Below are positions 23,369-32,072 of a stretch of DNA of 64,000 nucleotides, one piece after another. Location: IMG/VR virus record IMGVR_UViG_3300027833_001738, positions 1-64,000 of that record; one strand, 5' to 3'. The notes beneath the pieces were generated by a model that did no database searches, was not told the origin of the DNA, and was given only the letters and a program-made list of their open reading frames with translations. The DNA comes from a virus. The position numbers and the translations under genes are program-made. Each line of letters begins with the position of its first letter. Positions within the stretch are counted from its first letter, which is position 1.

Positions 23369-23439
23369 CTACAAAAGACAAATTATTGATGACACTCGTT
23401 GCAATAGTAATTTCAGGATACATAGTATTTCTTAATTAA
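23365..23439 (+). CDS. Tiny membrane protein (24 aa)
   Basis: ATGA overlap with the preceding stop. It is almost entirely one hydrophobic helix (LLMTLVAIVISGYIVFLN). It is the last gene of the operon. Coding is supported by coupling and composition only. Confidence 0.5.
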   Translation: MTTKDKLLMTLVAIVISGYIVFLN

Positions 23440-23456
23440 GCATAACTTCTAATTTG

Positions 23457-23464
23457 TATAAATA
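23457..23464 (+). promoter_or_regulatory. T4-type late promoter (perfect consensus)
   Basis: TATAAATA, the exact T4 late -10 box, followed at the expected start by a hairpin TATACGA/TCGTATA (23468-23474 with 23481-23487). It drives the SbmA-like gene. Confidence 0.75.
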
Positions 23465-23513
23465 CAGTATACGATTAAATTCGTATATAAATTTAATCAA
23501 TTAGAGGTGACAT

Positions 23514-24539
23514 ATGTTAAAATCATTTTTTCTAACAAAAGAATACGGAGCATATGCATGGCTAATGTTAGCGTTTCTTTTAAGTATGATTTGGTACAAC
23601 GTAGAGATATTAGTTTTCTACAATAGTTGGAACAAAGAAATCTATGACGTAATTCAATCACTACAAGAAGAAAGATTCTGGGAACTGTTTCTGGGATGGG
23701 ACGCTGGTAGATTTTTGAATTTCATTACTTTGACTGAGGGCGTACAACCATCCTTTGTCGAAATCATAGTCCTATATACTCCAATCGCAGTATACGCCAC
23801 ATGGCAAACACAACGATACTGTTTTAGATGGCGTGAAGCGAATACTAAACACTATATGACACGTTGGGAAAACTCAACAGCACAAATAGAAGGTGGCTCA
23901 CAGCGTATACAAGAAGACTTAATGATTTTTGGTAAGACACTTCAAGGACTGTTCACTGGTTTCTTCAGTGCGATACTTATTCTTTTTGCGTTTCTTCCAA
24001 TTCTATGGAATCTATCAGAGAGTTTGCCAGTTTGGAATGGACAAATTATTCCTGGTTTCTTAGTATGGGTAGCATTATCTGTATCAATTGGTGGTACATT
24101 GATATCACTTCTATTAGGTTGGAAACTACCTAAACTTGAATATAACAATCAGGTAGTAGAAGCCAAGATGAGAAAGCAATTAGTATACTCTGAAGATGAT
24201 TTTAGTGCAAGAGCAACATCAACACTATTTCCAATGTTCTATTCAGTTCGTAGAAACTACTATAGACTATTCAATTGGTACATGGGATTTGGTGTATGGC
24301 AAACAGCATTCGGATTATGTGTAGGTAACTTAGCACTAGTTGTATTAGCACCAGCATATTTTGACCAGTTAATTACACTTGGTGTATTATTCCAAGTTCT
24401 AAACGCATTTGGTCGAGTTGAAAGTTCAATGGGCTATTTCATCGATAGATGGACAACAATTGTTGACTTCTTATCAGTCATTAGACGTTTGAGAGAATTC
24501 AACAAAGCACTTGATGATGCAGAAGTAGTAACTACATAA
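23514..24539 (+). CDS. SbmA/BacA-like peptide transporter
   Basis: A 341-residue protein with about six to seven membrane helices. The SbmA/BacA signature is clear: IEGGSQRIQEDLMIFGKTL (family: IEGASQRVQEDTMRF), VVEAKMRKQLVYSEDDF (VEA-x-R-K-E-L-V-Y-x-E-D), VRRNYYRLFNWYM and SSMGYFIDRWTTIVDFLSV (family: W-T-T-I-V-E-L-x-S). SbmA/BacA are proton-driven inner-membrane importers of peptides such as microcins and Pro-rich peptides. The protein is somewhat shorter than SbmA (406). It is expressed from a perfect late promoter, so it acts late or is packaged into progeny hosts' envelopes only briefly; its role is unknown. Confidence 0.87.
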   Translation: MLKSFFLTKEYGAYAWLMLAFLLSMIWYNVEILVFYNSWNKEIYDVIQSLQEERFWELFLGWDAGRFLNFITLTEGVQPSFVEIIVLYTPIAVYATWQTQRYCFRWREANTKHYMTRWENSTAQIEGGSQRIQEDLMIFGKTLQGLFTGFFSAILILFAFLPILWNLSESLPVWNGQIIPGFLVWVALSVSIGGTLISLLLGWKLPKLEYNNQVVEAKMRKQLVYSEDDFSARATSTLFPMFYSVRRNYYRLFNWYMGFGVWQTAFGLCVGNLALVVLAPAYFDQLITLGVLFQVLNAFGRVESSMGYFIDRWTTIVDFLSVIRRLREFNKALDDAEVVTT

Positions 24540-24586
24540 ATGTAAAACTAAGTAGTTAATTATAAACTACGAACAAGTAAATACTA

Positions 24587-24622
24587 GTCGTACAGAGAAT
24601 GTCTCTTTGTACGACTTTTTTA
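24587..24622 (+). terminator. Rho-independent terminator
   Basis: Stem GTCGTACA/TGTACGAC (24587-24594 with 24608-24615) with inner GAGA/TCTC, then TTTTTT. A weak late-like box GTAAATAC lies just upstream at 24577. Confidence 0.88.
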
Positions 24623-24634
24623 TTGGAGAGGATT

Positions 24635-25087
24635 ATGAAATTATCAGCAACACTTGGTGGAATAGGTTTAGCAATTCCTCTAATAGCAGGACTATACGGA
24701 AGTTTAAGTTACGTAACTGGATTACAGAATACAATAGAGACAAATGAAAAGCAGATTGCATCTATGCAAATGTCAACTGAAAATGATTTCAAATCATTAG
24801 ACACAATGATGAATAGTGAAATAGAAAAACTAGACATTCGTTTGAAGGCTGTTAATGAACTTTATAAGCAAGGACGTGAAGAAATGCTTATTGAGATGAC
24901 TAACTTTGCTACACAGATTGCAAGAATACAAGTATTAGCCGAATCACTAAGAGATGCACAGTATAAACTGGCAAGTGATGCTGAACTACAAGCAATGGAA
25001 CAAAGTTATTATAAGTTGAGTGATGCTCTCAATCAAATGAAATATGACTTGAAAGAGATGCAAAGACAACTCAATGGAGGATACTAA
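24635..25087 (+). CDS. Membrane-anchored coiled-coil protein
   Basis: A 150-residue protein with an N-terminal hydrophobic segment (LGGIGLAIPLIAGLYGSLSY) followed by about 110 residues of heptad-like helix (EKLDIRLKAVNELYKQGREE, LRDAQYKLASDAELQAME). The ATG at 24635 follows GGAGAGG; an upstream in-frame start lies inside the terminator. The function is unknown; it resembles an additional envelope or spanin-like anchor. Confidence 0.68.
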   Translation: MKLSATLGGIGLAIPLIAGLYGSLSYVTGLQNTIETNEKQIASMQMSTENDFKSLDTMMNSEIEKLDIRLKAVNELYKQGREEMLIEMTNFATQIARIQVLAESLRDAQYKLASDAELQAMEQSYYKLSDALNQMKYDLKEMQRQLNGGY

Positions 25088-25088
25088 G

Positions 25089-25529
25089 ATGGAAAAACAA
25101 CATCTATTCCAACTTTGGGTGTTAGTAATCATAATAGCCGTACTGGCATTATGGACTAAACCTGCAAAGGCAGCCAATGAATATTTAAATAGTGGCGGTA
25201 GTCATTGTGAAACTGCTACACTAGAACCATATATCGAACTAACTGATGAAGATGGAAACTCAGTTAATAGCGATAACAGTTACAACAACACATCAAATAG
25301 AGACTCAGTTAGAGTTGGTATCAGATTAAGAATTGCACTTGGTTCAACTTGTACTAAAAAATTCAAAGAAACAATGATGAGAAATGAATTATTAAAACAA
25401 CAGTTAGAAATGTTGAAACTATGTGCTAGATATAAAGGACTTGAATTAGGTCCTGAATTTGGTGAAGTAAAGAAGATGTGTTCACAAGTTAATAAAAAGA
25501 CCGGAGAAGAAAGCAATGGTGATGGGTAA
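25089..25529 (+). CDS. Exported hypothetical protein
   Basis: A 146-residue protein with a signal peptide (hydrophobic core LWVLVIIIAVLALW, likely cleavage after AKA at about residue 28). The mature part has paired Cys (HCETATLEPYIEL, TCTKKF, LCARYKG, MCSQVN) suggesting periplasmic disulfides, and a strand SVRVGIRLRIALGS. It begins two bases after the previous stop. The family is unrecognised. Confidence 0.65.
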   Translation: MEKQHLFQLWVLVIIIAVLALWTKPAKAANEYLNSGGSHCETATLEPYIELTDEDGNSVNSDNSYNNTSNRDSVRVGIRLRIALGSTCTKKFKETMMRNELLKQQLEMLKLCARYKGLELGPEFGEVKKMCSQVNKKTGEESNGDG

Positions 25530-25821
25530 TAAAGCAGTCATAGTTTGGAGATGGTCCGCATTGGTTGTGTACTTGACTATCTGTCTGTATGACTTTGTTC
25601 TCGTTCCTGTTTATATGTCAATGCAAGTTCCATACCTAGAAGTGTTTGTTGATATCATTAACAGATTGCCTGACGACCCATTAGTTAGATTAGATATGAT
25701 GAAAATTATGACTGGCACACACTCACCATATACATTGATGGGTGGTGGAATATTCCACTTGGCATTTGGTGCATTGCTAACAGGTACTGCAATGGGCATC
25801 AACAAAGACGAAAAGAAGTAA
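25516..25821 (+). CDS. Small two-helix membrane protein, holin-like
   Basis: A 101-residue protein with membrane segments (SALVVYLTICLYDFVLVPVY and GGGIFHLAFGALLTGTAMG). The pattern VWRW...YLTICLYDFVLVPV...GGGIFHLAFGALL resembles phage holins of the three-helix gene-transfer-agent type. It overlaps the preceding gene by 14 bp. GGAG lies 9 nt before the ATG. With the protein at 17323 this gives two holin candidates. Confidence 0.55.
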   Translation: MVMGNKAVIVWRWSALVVYLTICLYDFVLVPVYMSMQVPYLEVFVDIINRLPDDPLVRLDMMKIMTGTHSPYTLMGGGIFHLAFGALLTGTAMGINKDEKK

Positions 25822-25867
25822 AGTACTAATAAAACTTAACTACACACTATATATAGTACGGTTTTCT

Positions 25868-25890
25868 CTTAAATACTACTAGAGAGTAGT
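25868..25890 (+). promoter_or_regulatory. Possible late promoter with 5' hairpin
   Basis: CTTAAATA (25868-25875), a weak late box, is followed by the hairpin ACTACT-AGAG-AGTAGT (25875-25890) and AAGGAG before the gene at 25909. Confidence 0.4.
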
Positions 25891-25908
25891 GTTTTAAGGA
25901 GAATAGGT

Positions 25909-26142
25909 ATGAAATTCTTATACGTTGATGTTGACAATCGAAAGGTTGTTGGCTTATTCAGAAATAGCAACGAGGAAATTATAAAACTCAATATAAGAGA
26001 GTTACAGATATTAACACAGAAAGAGCGTTATATTCTTAATTCAAATATATTACCAGAGTTATTAGAAGCACTCAAGGCTATGGGTCAATACCAAAAGGCA
26101 AGGCGTCCTCGATGGATGAAACTATTTTGGTTTTTAAAATGA
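25909..26142 (+). CDS. Small hypothetical protein
   Basis: A 77-residue protein behind AAGGAG. The C-terminus is basic and aromatic (KARRPRWMKLFWFLK). A terminator follows directly. No family is recognised. Confidence 0.6.
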   Translation: MKFLYVDVDNRKVVGLFRNSNEEIIKLNIRELQILTQKERYILNSNILPELLEALKAMGQYQKARRPRWMKLFWFLK

Positions 26143-26148
26143 CTTTCT

Positions 26149-26173
26149 AATCCCGCTTTATGCGGGATTTTTT
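26149..26173 (+). terminator. Rho-independent terminator
   Basis: Stem AATCCCGC/GCGGGATT (26149-26156 with 26162-26169), loop TTTAT, then Ts. Confidence 0.92.
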
Positions 26174-26178
26174 ATTGC

Positions 26179-26215
26179 TTGACTTTTATATCTACATACT
26201 TTAAAATGATAAATA
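26179..26215 (+). promoter_or_regulatory. Tandem early and late promoter
   Basis: TTGACT (26179-26184), 17-nt spacer, TAAAAT (26202-26207) abutting the late box GATAAATA (26208-26215). A hairpin arm TACAATTA (26214-26221) can pair with TAATTGTA (26243-26250) at the start codon of the next gene. Confidence 0.55.
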
Positions 26216-26249
26216 CAATTAGAAATAATTTATTTGTAGAGATAATTGT

Positions 26250-28727
26250 ATGAATTTAAATGATATACTAGAAGCAGAAGGCAAACAACTGGTTATTATA
26301 TATCCAGGTCGTTTTCATCCATTCCACATAGGACATGGTAAAGTATACAAATACTTAAAGCAGAAGTATAGCAATGCAAAAGTATTCATTGCTACCTCTG
26401 GTAAAGTAGATGGCGACAGGTCACCTTTCACTTTCGATGAAAAGAAAAAGATGATGATGTTGGCTGGCGTTGATGCTAGTGCTATCGTTCAAACAAAATC
26501 TCCATACCAATCTATAGAAATCATGGAAAGATTTGATAAAGACACTACAGTTATGGTGTTTGCAGTATCAGAAAAAGACATGGCAGAAGACCCGAGATTT
26601 GATTTCTCTAATGGTCTCAAGTTAAAGAAGAATGGCGAACCAGCATACTTACAGAAGTGGACTAATCTCAATGATGCTGAAACATTCGGAACTCGTGGTT
26701 ACATAGCAACGACTCCTACATTCCCATTTGAAGTTCTAGGACAAAAAATTAATAGTGCATCACAAATCAGAAATATGATTTCAAAAAGTGATGATACTAA
26801 ACTAACTCAATTGCTACAAGACTTGTATAGTGTTACAGATGTACCACAAGATGTAATAGAGTTATTCAAAAATAAAATAGGCAATACAGAAACCATGAAT
26901 GAAAACTGGGACGAACACTCGTTTTCTGAATACTTAAAAGAGAACGTTATCGAGGACAATATTATGAAAGACAATATACTACAAGCACTAACAGAAGGCA
27001 AAAGCCCACACAAAAAGGGAACTAAAAAGTATAAAGCCCATATGGCAGCCATGCATGCCGAGTCAATCGAAGAAGAGTTCGACAGAAAAGTTAAAGAAAC
27101 AAAGATAGGAATTGCGGCAGACATAAAAGATTATGTTGATGACCACAAAGCACACTTCGATGCGTATCCTATGGATGTAGAAGTCAATGGCAAAGTATAT
27201 GATTTTGATGAGTACTGGGAGATACTAGATAAAGTTTTTCCAGATGCGTATGACAAACAGTCTGCAAATGAGGGGAGAGGTGAATATCATAACGAACAAC
27301 ACGAGAAACTAGAATACATTCATCACGTAATACAAGAAACAGGTGAAGATGGTCATAACGATGAGTTGATGATACAACAAGCACTAGAATATGTTGACGA
27401 TATCAAAGTTAGAGATGAAGAAGATGAAATGAAATTATCTTACGTTTCAAAGGCATTAAGTGCATCGGTAGACGAAGACAGATACTTTGACCAAAATATG
27501 GCAGACCAAGCACTAGAATATGTTGAAGATATTAGAGAGCAACATTTCAATGCTGATGGTTCTACAAAATCAGAAAGTGTAAACGAATCATCTAACCACG
27601 ATATAAAATTACTTAAAGCAGTTGCAAGACAAATGGAAGAAGATGCACACAAAGGTGACTATACTGCTATTGAAGAATTATTACAAGATGTTACAGAAGA
27701 AGAAATGAAAGCGTTTCTTTCTGACCACAGAAGTTCTAATGAATGGCCTGAAGAATCAGTAAACGAAGCAGATGTTGATTTAAAACCAATAGAAGGAAGT
27801 TTTGATTGGGTAAACTCAATGTCAGATGGAACACTTAAAACTCTTAAACATGCGATGAATAATGATTGGGATATGCTGGATGGTATTAAAGACCTGGCAG
27901 ACTTTAAAAGAACTATTGATATTTTCTTTACCAACGAAGAAACACCAGTACCAGAAGATATCGCTAAAATATTTAATAAATTATTAGCAAGGGATGAGAA
28001 GAATATTGCTAAATTTAATGAGTTTATACGCCGTGCTTTTATAGATGCGGGAGAAGAACTTGAAGAACTGGAGACGATGTATGAAACAACTGACCACGAA
28101 GTAAGTATGGCTAGAAAAGATGTTAGCAGACTAGCAAAGTATTCTTCAGAGTTAGAACAAATGCTTAGTAATGTTTCTGAAGAAGAAGGATTACAAGGTT
28201 GGGTTCAAGCAAAGATTACTAAAGCGGCTGATTATATCTCAAGTGTAAAACATTACATGGAAGGTGATGTTTCAGAAGTAAATGAAAACTGGAAAGATGT
28301 TACACCAGCAGGTTACGGACCAGATGATTATGACGAGAAAGATGTTGCACCTGAAGCCCATGGTGGTGACTTGAAAAAGATGCAAGATTCATACAAGCAT
28401 AATGAAGACAGAAACAATCATTCAGAAAACATTCTTATGTTAGCACAAGCATTTGGTGATAGAGGTGAAATTAAAGCAGTTGAAGGTCTTTTAAAGATAA
28501 TTAAACGTCAAGGTTATACAACACCTGAACAATCAGATATGATGTATAAAGCAATTCATAAAAAATACTACAAGCAATTGTTTCCAGAAACAGAGGCAGA
28601 AGGTAATAAATTCTCAGGCGAATTAGAAAAAGCAAAGATTGACGGCAAAAAGTCATTTGATGTTGATGGTAAAACTTACAAAGTTAAAGAAGCACTAAGT
28701 AAACTAATAGACAAGCAAAAGATTTAA
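26250..28727 (+). CDS. Large multidomain protein with N-terminal HxGH nucleotidyltransferase; candidate capsid-internal protein
   Basis: An 825-residue acidic protein. After a short leader MNLNDILE-A comes a cytidylyltransferase-like domain (about 14-210): YPGRFHPFHIGH with His26-x-Gly-His29, and SPFTFDEKKKMMML. This superfamily transfers nucleotides, e.g. NMN adenylyltransferase. The rest is modular and helical. Modules are separated by repeated sites: ETMNE (214-218), ESVNE (442-446 and 502-506), SEVNE (675-679), each resembling T4 gp21-type prohead protease sites ((L/I/V)-x-E). A basic segment KSPHKKGTKKYKAHMAAMHA lies near residue 250. It has a late promoter. It is probably packaged in the capsid. 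Confidence 0.72.
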   Translation: MNLNDILEAEGKQLVIIYPGRFHPFHIGHGKVYKYLKQKYSNAKVFIATSGKVDGDRSPFTFDEKKKMMMLAGVDASAIVQTKSPYQSIEIMERFDKDTTVMVFAVSEKDMAEDPRFDFSNGLKLKKNGEPAYLQKWTNLNDAETFGTRGYIATTPTFPFEVLGQKINSASQIRNMISKSDDTKLTQLLQDLYSVTDVPQDVIELFKNKIGNTETMNENWDEHSFSEYLKENVIEDNIMKDNILQALTEGKSPHKKGTKKYKAHMAAMHAESIEEEFDRKVKETKIGIAADIKDYVDDHKAHFDAYPMDVEVNGKVYDFDEYWEILDKVFPDAYDKQSANEGRGEYHNEQHEKLEYIHHVIQETGEDGHNDELMIQQALEYVDDIKVRDEEDEMKLSYVSKALSASVDEDRYFDQNMADQALEYVEDIREQHFNADGSTKSESVNESSNHDIKLLKAVARQMEEDAHKGDYTAIEELLQDVTEEEMKAFLSDHRSSNEWPEESVNEADVDLKPIEGSFDWVNSMSDGTLKTLKHAMNNDWDMLDGIKDLADFKRTIDIFFTNEETPVPEDIAKIFNKLLARDEKNIAKFNEFIRRAFIDAGEELEELETMYETTDHEVSMARKDVSRLAKYSSELEQMLSNVSEEEGLQGWVQAKITKAADYISSVKHYMEGDVSEVNENWKDVTPAGYGPDDYDEKDVAPEAHGGDLKKMQDSYKHNEDRNNHSENILMLAQAFGDRGEIKAVEGLLKIIKRQGYTTPEQSDMMYKAIHKKYYKQLFPETEAEGNKFSGELEKAKIDGKKSFDVDGKTYKVKEALSKLIDKQKI

Positions 28728-28731
28728 TACA

Positions 28732-29598
28732 ATGAACTTATTTGAATTGACACAATCTAAAGCCGCACAATCAGAAGTTATTTCTGAGGGTGGTTCTATG
28801 CCAGGTGTTGGTGCTATTCATATTGATGAAATCAATCCAACTCTTATACCATTAGAGAAAGAGTTAGGCATTGATTTAAGAAACAATGCATTAGGTAGTG
28901 TTGGTAAAAGAGAATTCAGTGGTGATATTGATGTTGCATTAAAGATTGATACTGATAAAATACCAGAATTCGTAGAAAGACTTAAGAAAAGTAGCCAAAT
29001 AATGGACATTGCAAAGTCAAGTGTGATTATGACTAAGGTTAAAATCATGGACTTTGATGAGACTAAAGAAGATGGTAGACCAAGAACCGGATATGTTCAA
29101 GTAGATTTCATGCCAGGTGACCCAGATTGGCTAAAGACTTATTATCATTCACCTAACGAAAAAGATAGTCAATACAAAGGTGTATATCGCAATCTAATGA
29201 TTGCCTCAATTGCTGGTAATTTAGATATAGAAAACAGTGAAGAAACAATCGAAGACGGTAGACCATTACAGTCAAAAAGATTTATGTTTAGTCCAAGAGA
29301 TGGACTAGTAAGAGTTTTACGTAGACCAGTTCCAAAAGCATCAGGCAATGGATATACTAAAAAGAATAACAATAAGATTATTGGCGGTCCATGGAAAACA
29401 GCAGATTCAATTGCAAAGAATTTAAAACTAGATAATGGCGAAGACCTATATAGTTACGAGACATTAGTTAAAGTGATTAAGAAGAACCTATCTCCTGAAG
29501 AGCAGAAAGAAATCTTCACAGCATTCACTAACAACAATACAATAAAAAGCATGGGTATCCCACCAGATATCCAAGAGTATTCAAAAGGTGAATTATAA
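28732..29598 (+). CDS. Pol-beta-fold nucleotidyltransferase; candidate capsid-internal protein
   Basis: A 288-residue protein. The nucleotidyltransferase motif LGSVGKREFSGDIDVAL has Gly55-Ser56 and Asp65-x-Asp67; a third acidic residue is likely in YVQVDFMPGD. This is the minimal catalytic core of the DNA polymerase beta/protein adenylyltransferase superfamily. The N-terminal MNLFELTQSKAAQSEVISE-GG looks like a leader ending in a VxSE/G site. The substrate is unknown: nucleic acid, tRNA, small molecule or protein. It sits between the other two candidate internal proteins with almost no gaps. Confidence 0.75.
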   Translation: MNLFELTQSKAAQSEVISEGGSMPGVGAIHIDEINPTLIPLEKELGIDLRNNALGSVGKREFSGDIDVALKIDTDKIPEFVERLKKSSQIMDIAKSSVIMTKVKIMDFDETKEDGRPRTGYVQVDFMPGDPDWLKTYYHSPNEKDSQYKGVYRNLMIASIAGNLDIENSEETIEDGRPLQSKRFMFSPRDGLVRVLRRPVPKASGNGYTKKNNNKIIGGPWKTADSIAKNLKLDNGEDLYSYETLVKVIKKNLSPEEQKEIFTAFTNNNTIKSMGIPPDIQEYSKGEL

Positions 29599-30812
29599 TG
29601 AGATTAGATGAATTAGATAAGAAAATCACACAATCTGATATAGATGCATTAGAAACTTTTGCCGATAGAATATTTGGTAAAGTTGGTATTGATGTAGAAT
29701 TTACACGTCACTTCTTAGACAGAGTAAACGATGACCGTAATGGTGAGCAAATTACTGGTAGCGAACTAACACGCCTATTCAAACAAGAATACAAACGTTG
29801 GGGTAAGCCAATCGCACAGATGGGTCCAGACCAAGAAGCAGTAATGAAAGATTTACAGACAGATATCAATATGCCATTTGCACTACGTTGGGATAAAGAT
29901 AACAATGAATTAGATTTGATTGTTAAAACTGTTATGCGTAAGAAAGACTTTAAAACATCTAACAAAGAATTCCCAGTAGAATCAATAGAAGAAAGTCCTT
30001 CAGTAATGTCATCACAACAAATGTTGACAAAACTATCAAAAGAAATGCAAGGCACACATACAGGTACATCTAACCCAAACTCTGATTGGTCAAAGTTTGT
30101 TCTATCTCATAAAGGGTTTACACTTAAAGATGTACAAGTTGACCAGATACCAACAGCCGTTAACAGTGACGGAATGAGTCAGGCTAATATTGAAAAATAT
30201 AAACAAGCAGATTTATCAAAATTCCCACCAATGGTAATAGGCAACGATGGATATATATTAGATGGTAATCATAGACTTCAAGCATATAAGGCACAAGGTA
30301 TTAAAACAGTCAAAGCCTACATAGGCGAAGAATCTGAGATTTACCAGTGGAACAAAGAAGACCCTAACAATCCTGAAGTATATATTCATGGATATGGCAG
30401 ACTTATGCTTAATCAAATAGAAGATAGTATAGTTCGTAAACTTGAAGAACTGACTAAGATGGCAAAACGAGGGGACTTTGAGCAAATACAACATCTATTA
30501 GACAGAGATGTAATGCAGTCAATGATGAAAGCAGTTGTTGACACAAGAGCAGAACTACAAGCAACTCGCAAAAGAGGTGGACCAAAGTCACGTGGTATCA
30601 ACAAAGAATCTATACTTAGTAATACACTAGAAGACGAACTAGCAGACAAGTTTGATGAAGTTAAAAAGAGTGTAACAGAGTATGGTGTAGGTAAAATCGT
30701 ACCAGGTATTAACACTACTGTTGATGTAGGTCCTAACGAGATTAAGAAACAAGCGGCGAAGTTTGGCAATAAAGTTAGTAAAGACGGATTACCTAAGAAA
30801 AATCTACGATAA
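29598..30812 (+). CDS. ParB-like-domain protein; candidate virion protein
   Basis: A 404-residue protein beginning MRLDELDKK. Residues about 1-120 (VEFTRHFLDRVNDDRNGEQI, TDINMPFALRWDKDNNELDL) form a domain common in marine T4-like virion proteins. Residues about 165-245 contain PPMVIGNDGYILDGNHRLQA with Gly223-Asn224-His225-Arg226, the ParB/sulfiredoxin-fold G-x-x-R motif that binds or hydrolyses nucleotides. The C-terminus is helical and basic. It overlaps the upstream gene by one base. It could be a nuclease/CTPase-like effector or a structural protein. Confidence 0.68.
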   Translation: MRLDELDKKITQSDIDALETFADRIFGKVGIDVEFTRHFLDRVNDDRNGEQITGSELTRLFKQEYKRWGKPIAQMGPDQEAVMKDLQTDINMPFALRWDKDNNELDLIVKTVMRKKDFKTSNKEFPVESIEESPSVMSSQQMLTKLSKEMQGTHTGTSNPNSDWSKFVLSHKGFTLKDVQVDQIPTAVNSDGMSQANIEKYKQADLSKFPPMVIGNDGYILDGNHRLQAYKAQGIKTVKAYIGEESEIYQWNKEDPNNPEVYIHGYGRLMLNQIEDSIVRKLEELTKMAKRGDFEQIQHLLDRDVMQSMMKAVVDTRAELQATRKRGGPKSRGINKESILSNTLEDELADKFDEVKKSVTEYGVGKIVPGINTTVDVGPNEIKKQAAKFGNKVSKDGLPKKNLR

Positions 30813-30822
30813 AGGCATTCAA

Positions 30823-32052
30823 GTGTATAACAAAGATACCATGTGTTATAAAACTTGGAATGATATTATCATATCGTTACCCAAGAAAACAGTTAGTTGG
30901 TGTTGTAAGACAAACTTAACTGAACAACAAACAAAAGAAACTACATTTGATTTAGATATCTTAAACAATAAAGGTATAGATTTTCTTTTCAATCATCCAA
31001 TTCTTCAAAAGAGAAAAAAAGAACTAGCAACTGGTATAAGATGTGCAGATTGTCACGTATGTTGGGAATCAGAAGATAGGTCTGGAGAAAGTCATAGAAC
31101 ATTATATACTAATCATTCTGTTGAATTTGATTATGATACGCCTGCTACCTTTATTGAACTTGAACTGACAAACAAGTGTAATCTAGCCTGTGTATACTGT
31201 GGACCACAACTTAGTTCGAGGTGGCAAAAAGAATTAAAACAACGACATCCTGATACTGAAGATGAAATATTTCATAAAGTAATGGATTTACTGGCTGAGT
31301 ATTTCAATACCAAACTAACAAATAAACCATATATCAATATCAGTCTATTAGGTGGTGAGCCTTTCTTTACTGACCACATGTATGTATTCCTAGAATACCT
31401 TTCAAAATTCCATGTAAAATCTGAACAAGAAGTAACAGTTACAATCACAACTGGCATGGCTTTTCCTGAAAAGAAATTTACGAAATTTATTGAGTTAATT
31501 GAACGTACTCCTAACATAATATATATTATGCAGTTATCTGGAGAAGCAATTGATAAGAGAGCAGAACTAATTCGATGGGGTCTAAACTTTGAAACGTGGG
31601 ACAATAACTTAGATATGTTCTTAACAGAGTCAGCAAGATTGAAGAATTTAGTTATAGGATTTGGTTGTGCCCATAATGCCTTATCTCTGCCGTATTTCAA
31701 AGACTTTCTTGTATACATTAATAAAAAACTGGCAAAACATGAATACAAATCTGTTGTGTGGTTTTTAATCAACTATATAGAAGACCCACAGCACTTATCC
31801 ATATCAATGCTAAATAATTATCATGCAGATGCTGTAACAGAGCAGATAGAATATATGGAGAATGAAATGACCAATCTTTATAAGAAAGATGAGTATATTA
31901 CTATGCTGAGGTCACTCAGAAATCAAATTTTGAATGCGAATGTCACTACAGAGATGAAGCAAAATGCTTCAGATGAATTTAAAAGATTAGAAAATAGACG
32001 AAATATATCATTCAAATCTGAATTCCCGCACTTCGATGAACTAGTTAAATGA
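30823..32052 (+). CDS. Radical-SAM (Twitch/SPASM-like) enzyme
   Basis: A 409-residue protein from the GTG at 30823, which has AAAGG 7 nt upstream; the frame extends further upstream with a TTG, but that would overlap the previous gene by 50 bp. The radical-SAM motif CX3CX2C is Cys119, Cys123, Cys126 (CNLACVYC), followed by SLLGGEPFF, the conserved GGEP. An upstream Cys cluster (IRCADCHVCWE) and the early WCCKTNL may hold an extra cluster. Such enzymes modify peptides, tRNA or small molecules. The target is unknown. It is embedded in the virion-protein block. Confidence 0.85.
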   Translation: MYNKDTMCYKTWNDIIISLPKKTVSWCCKTNLTEQQTKETTFDLDILNNKGIDFLFNHPILQKRKKELATGIRCADCHVCWESEDRSGESHRTLYTNHSVEFDYDTPATFIELELTNKCNLACVYCGPQLSSRWQKELKQRHPDTEDEIFHKVMDLLAEYFNTKLTNKPYINISLLGGEPFFTDHMYVFLEYLSKFHVKSEQEVTVTITTGMAFPEKKFTKFIELIERTPNIIYIMQLSGEAIDKRAELIRWGLNFETWDNNLDMFLTESARLKNLVIGFGCAHNALSLPYFKDFLVYINKKLAKHEYKSVVWFLINYIEDPQHLSISMLNNYHADAVTEQIEYMENEMTNLYKKDEYITMLRSLRNQILNANVTTEMKQNASDEFKRLENRRNISFKSEFPHFDELVK

Positions 32053-32059
32053 CAATTTA

Positions 32060-32067
32060 GATAAATA
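32060..32067 (+). promoter_or_regulatory. T4-type late promoter, adjacent to start codon
   Basis: GATAAATA ends 6 nt before ATG 32073, so a transcript from it would be almost leaderless. Confidence 0.6.
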
Positions 32068-32072
32068 CTATT

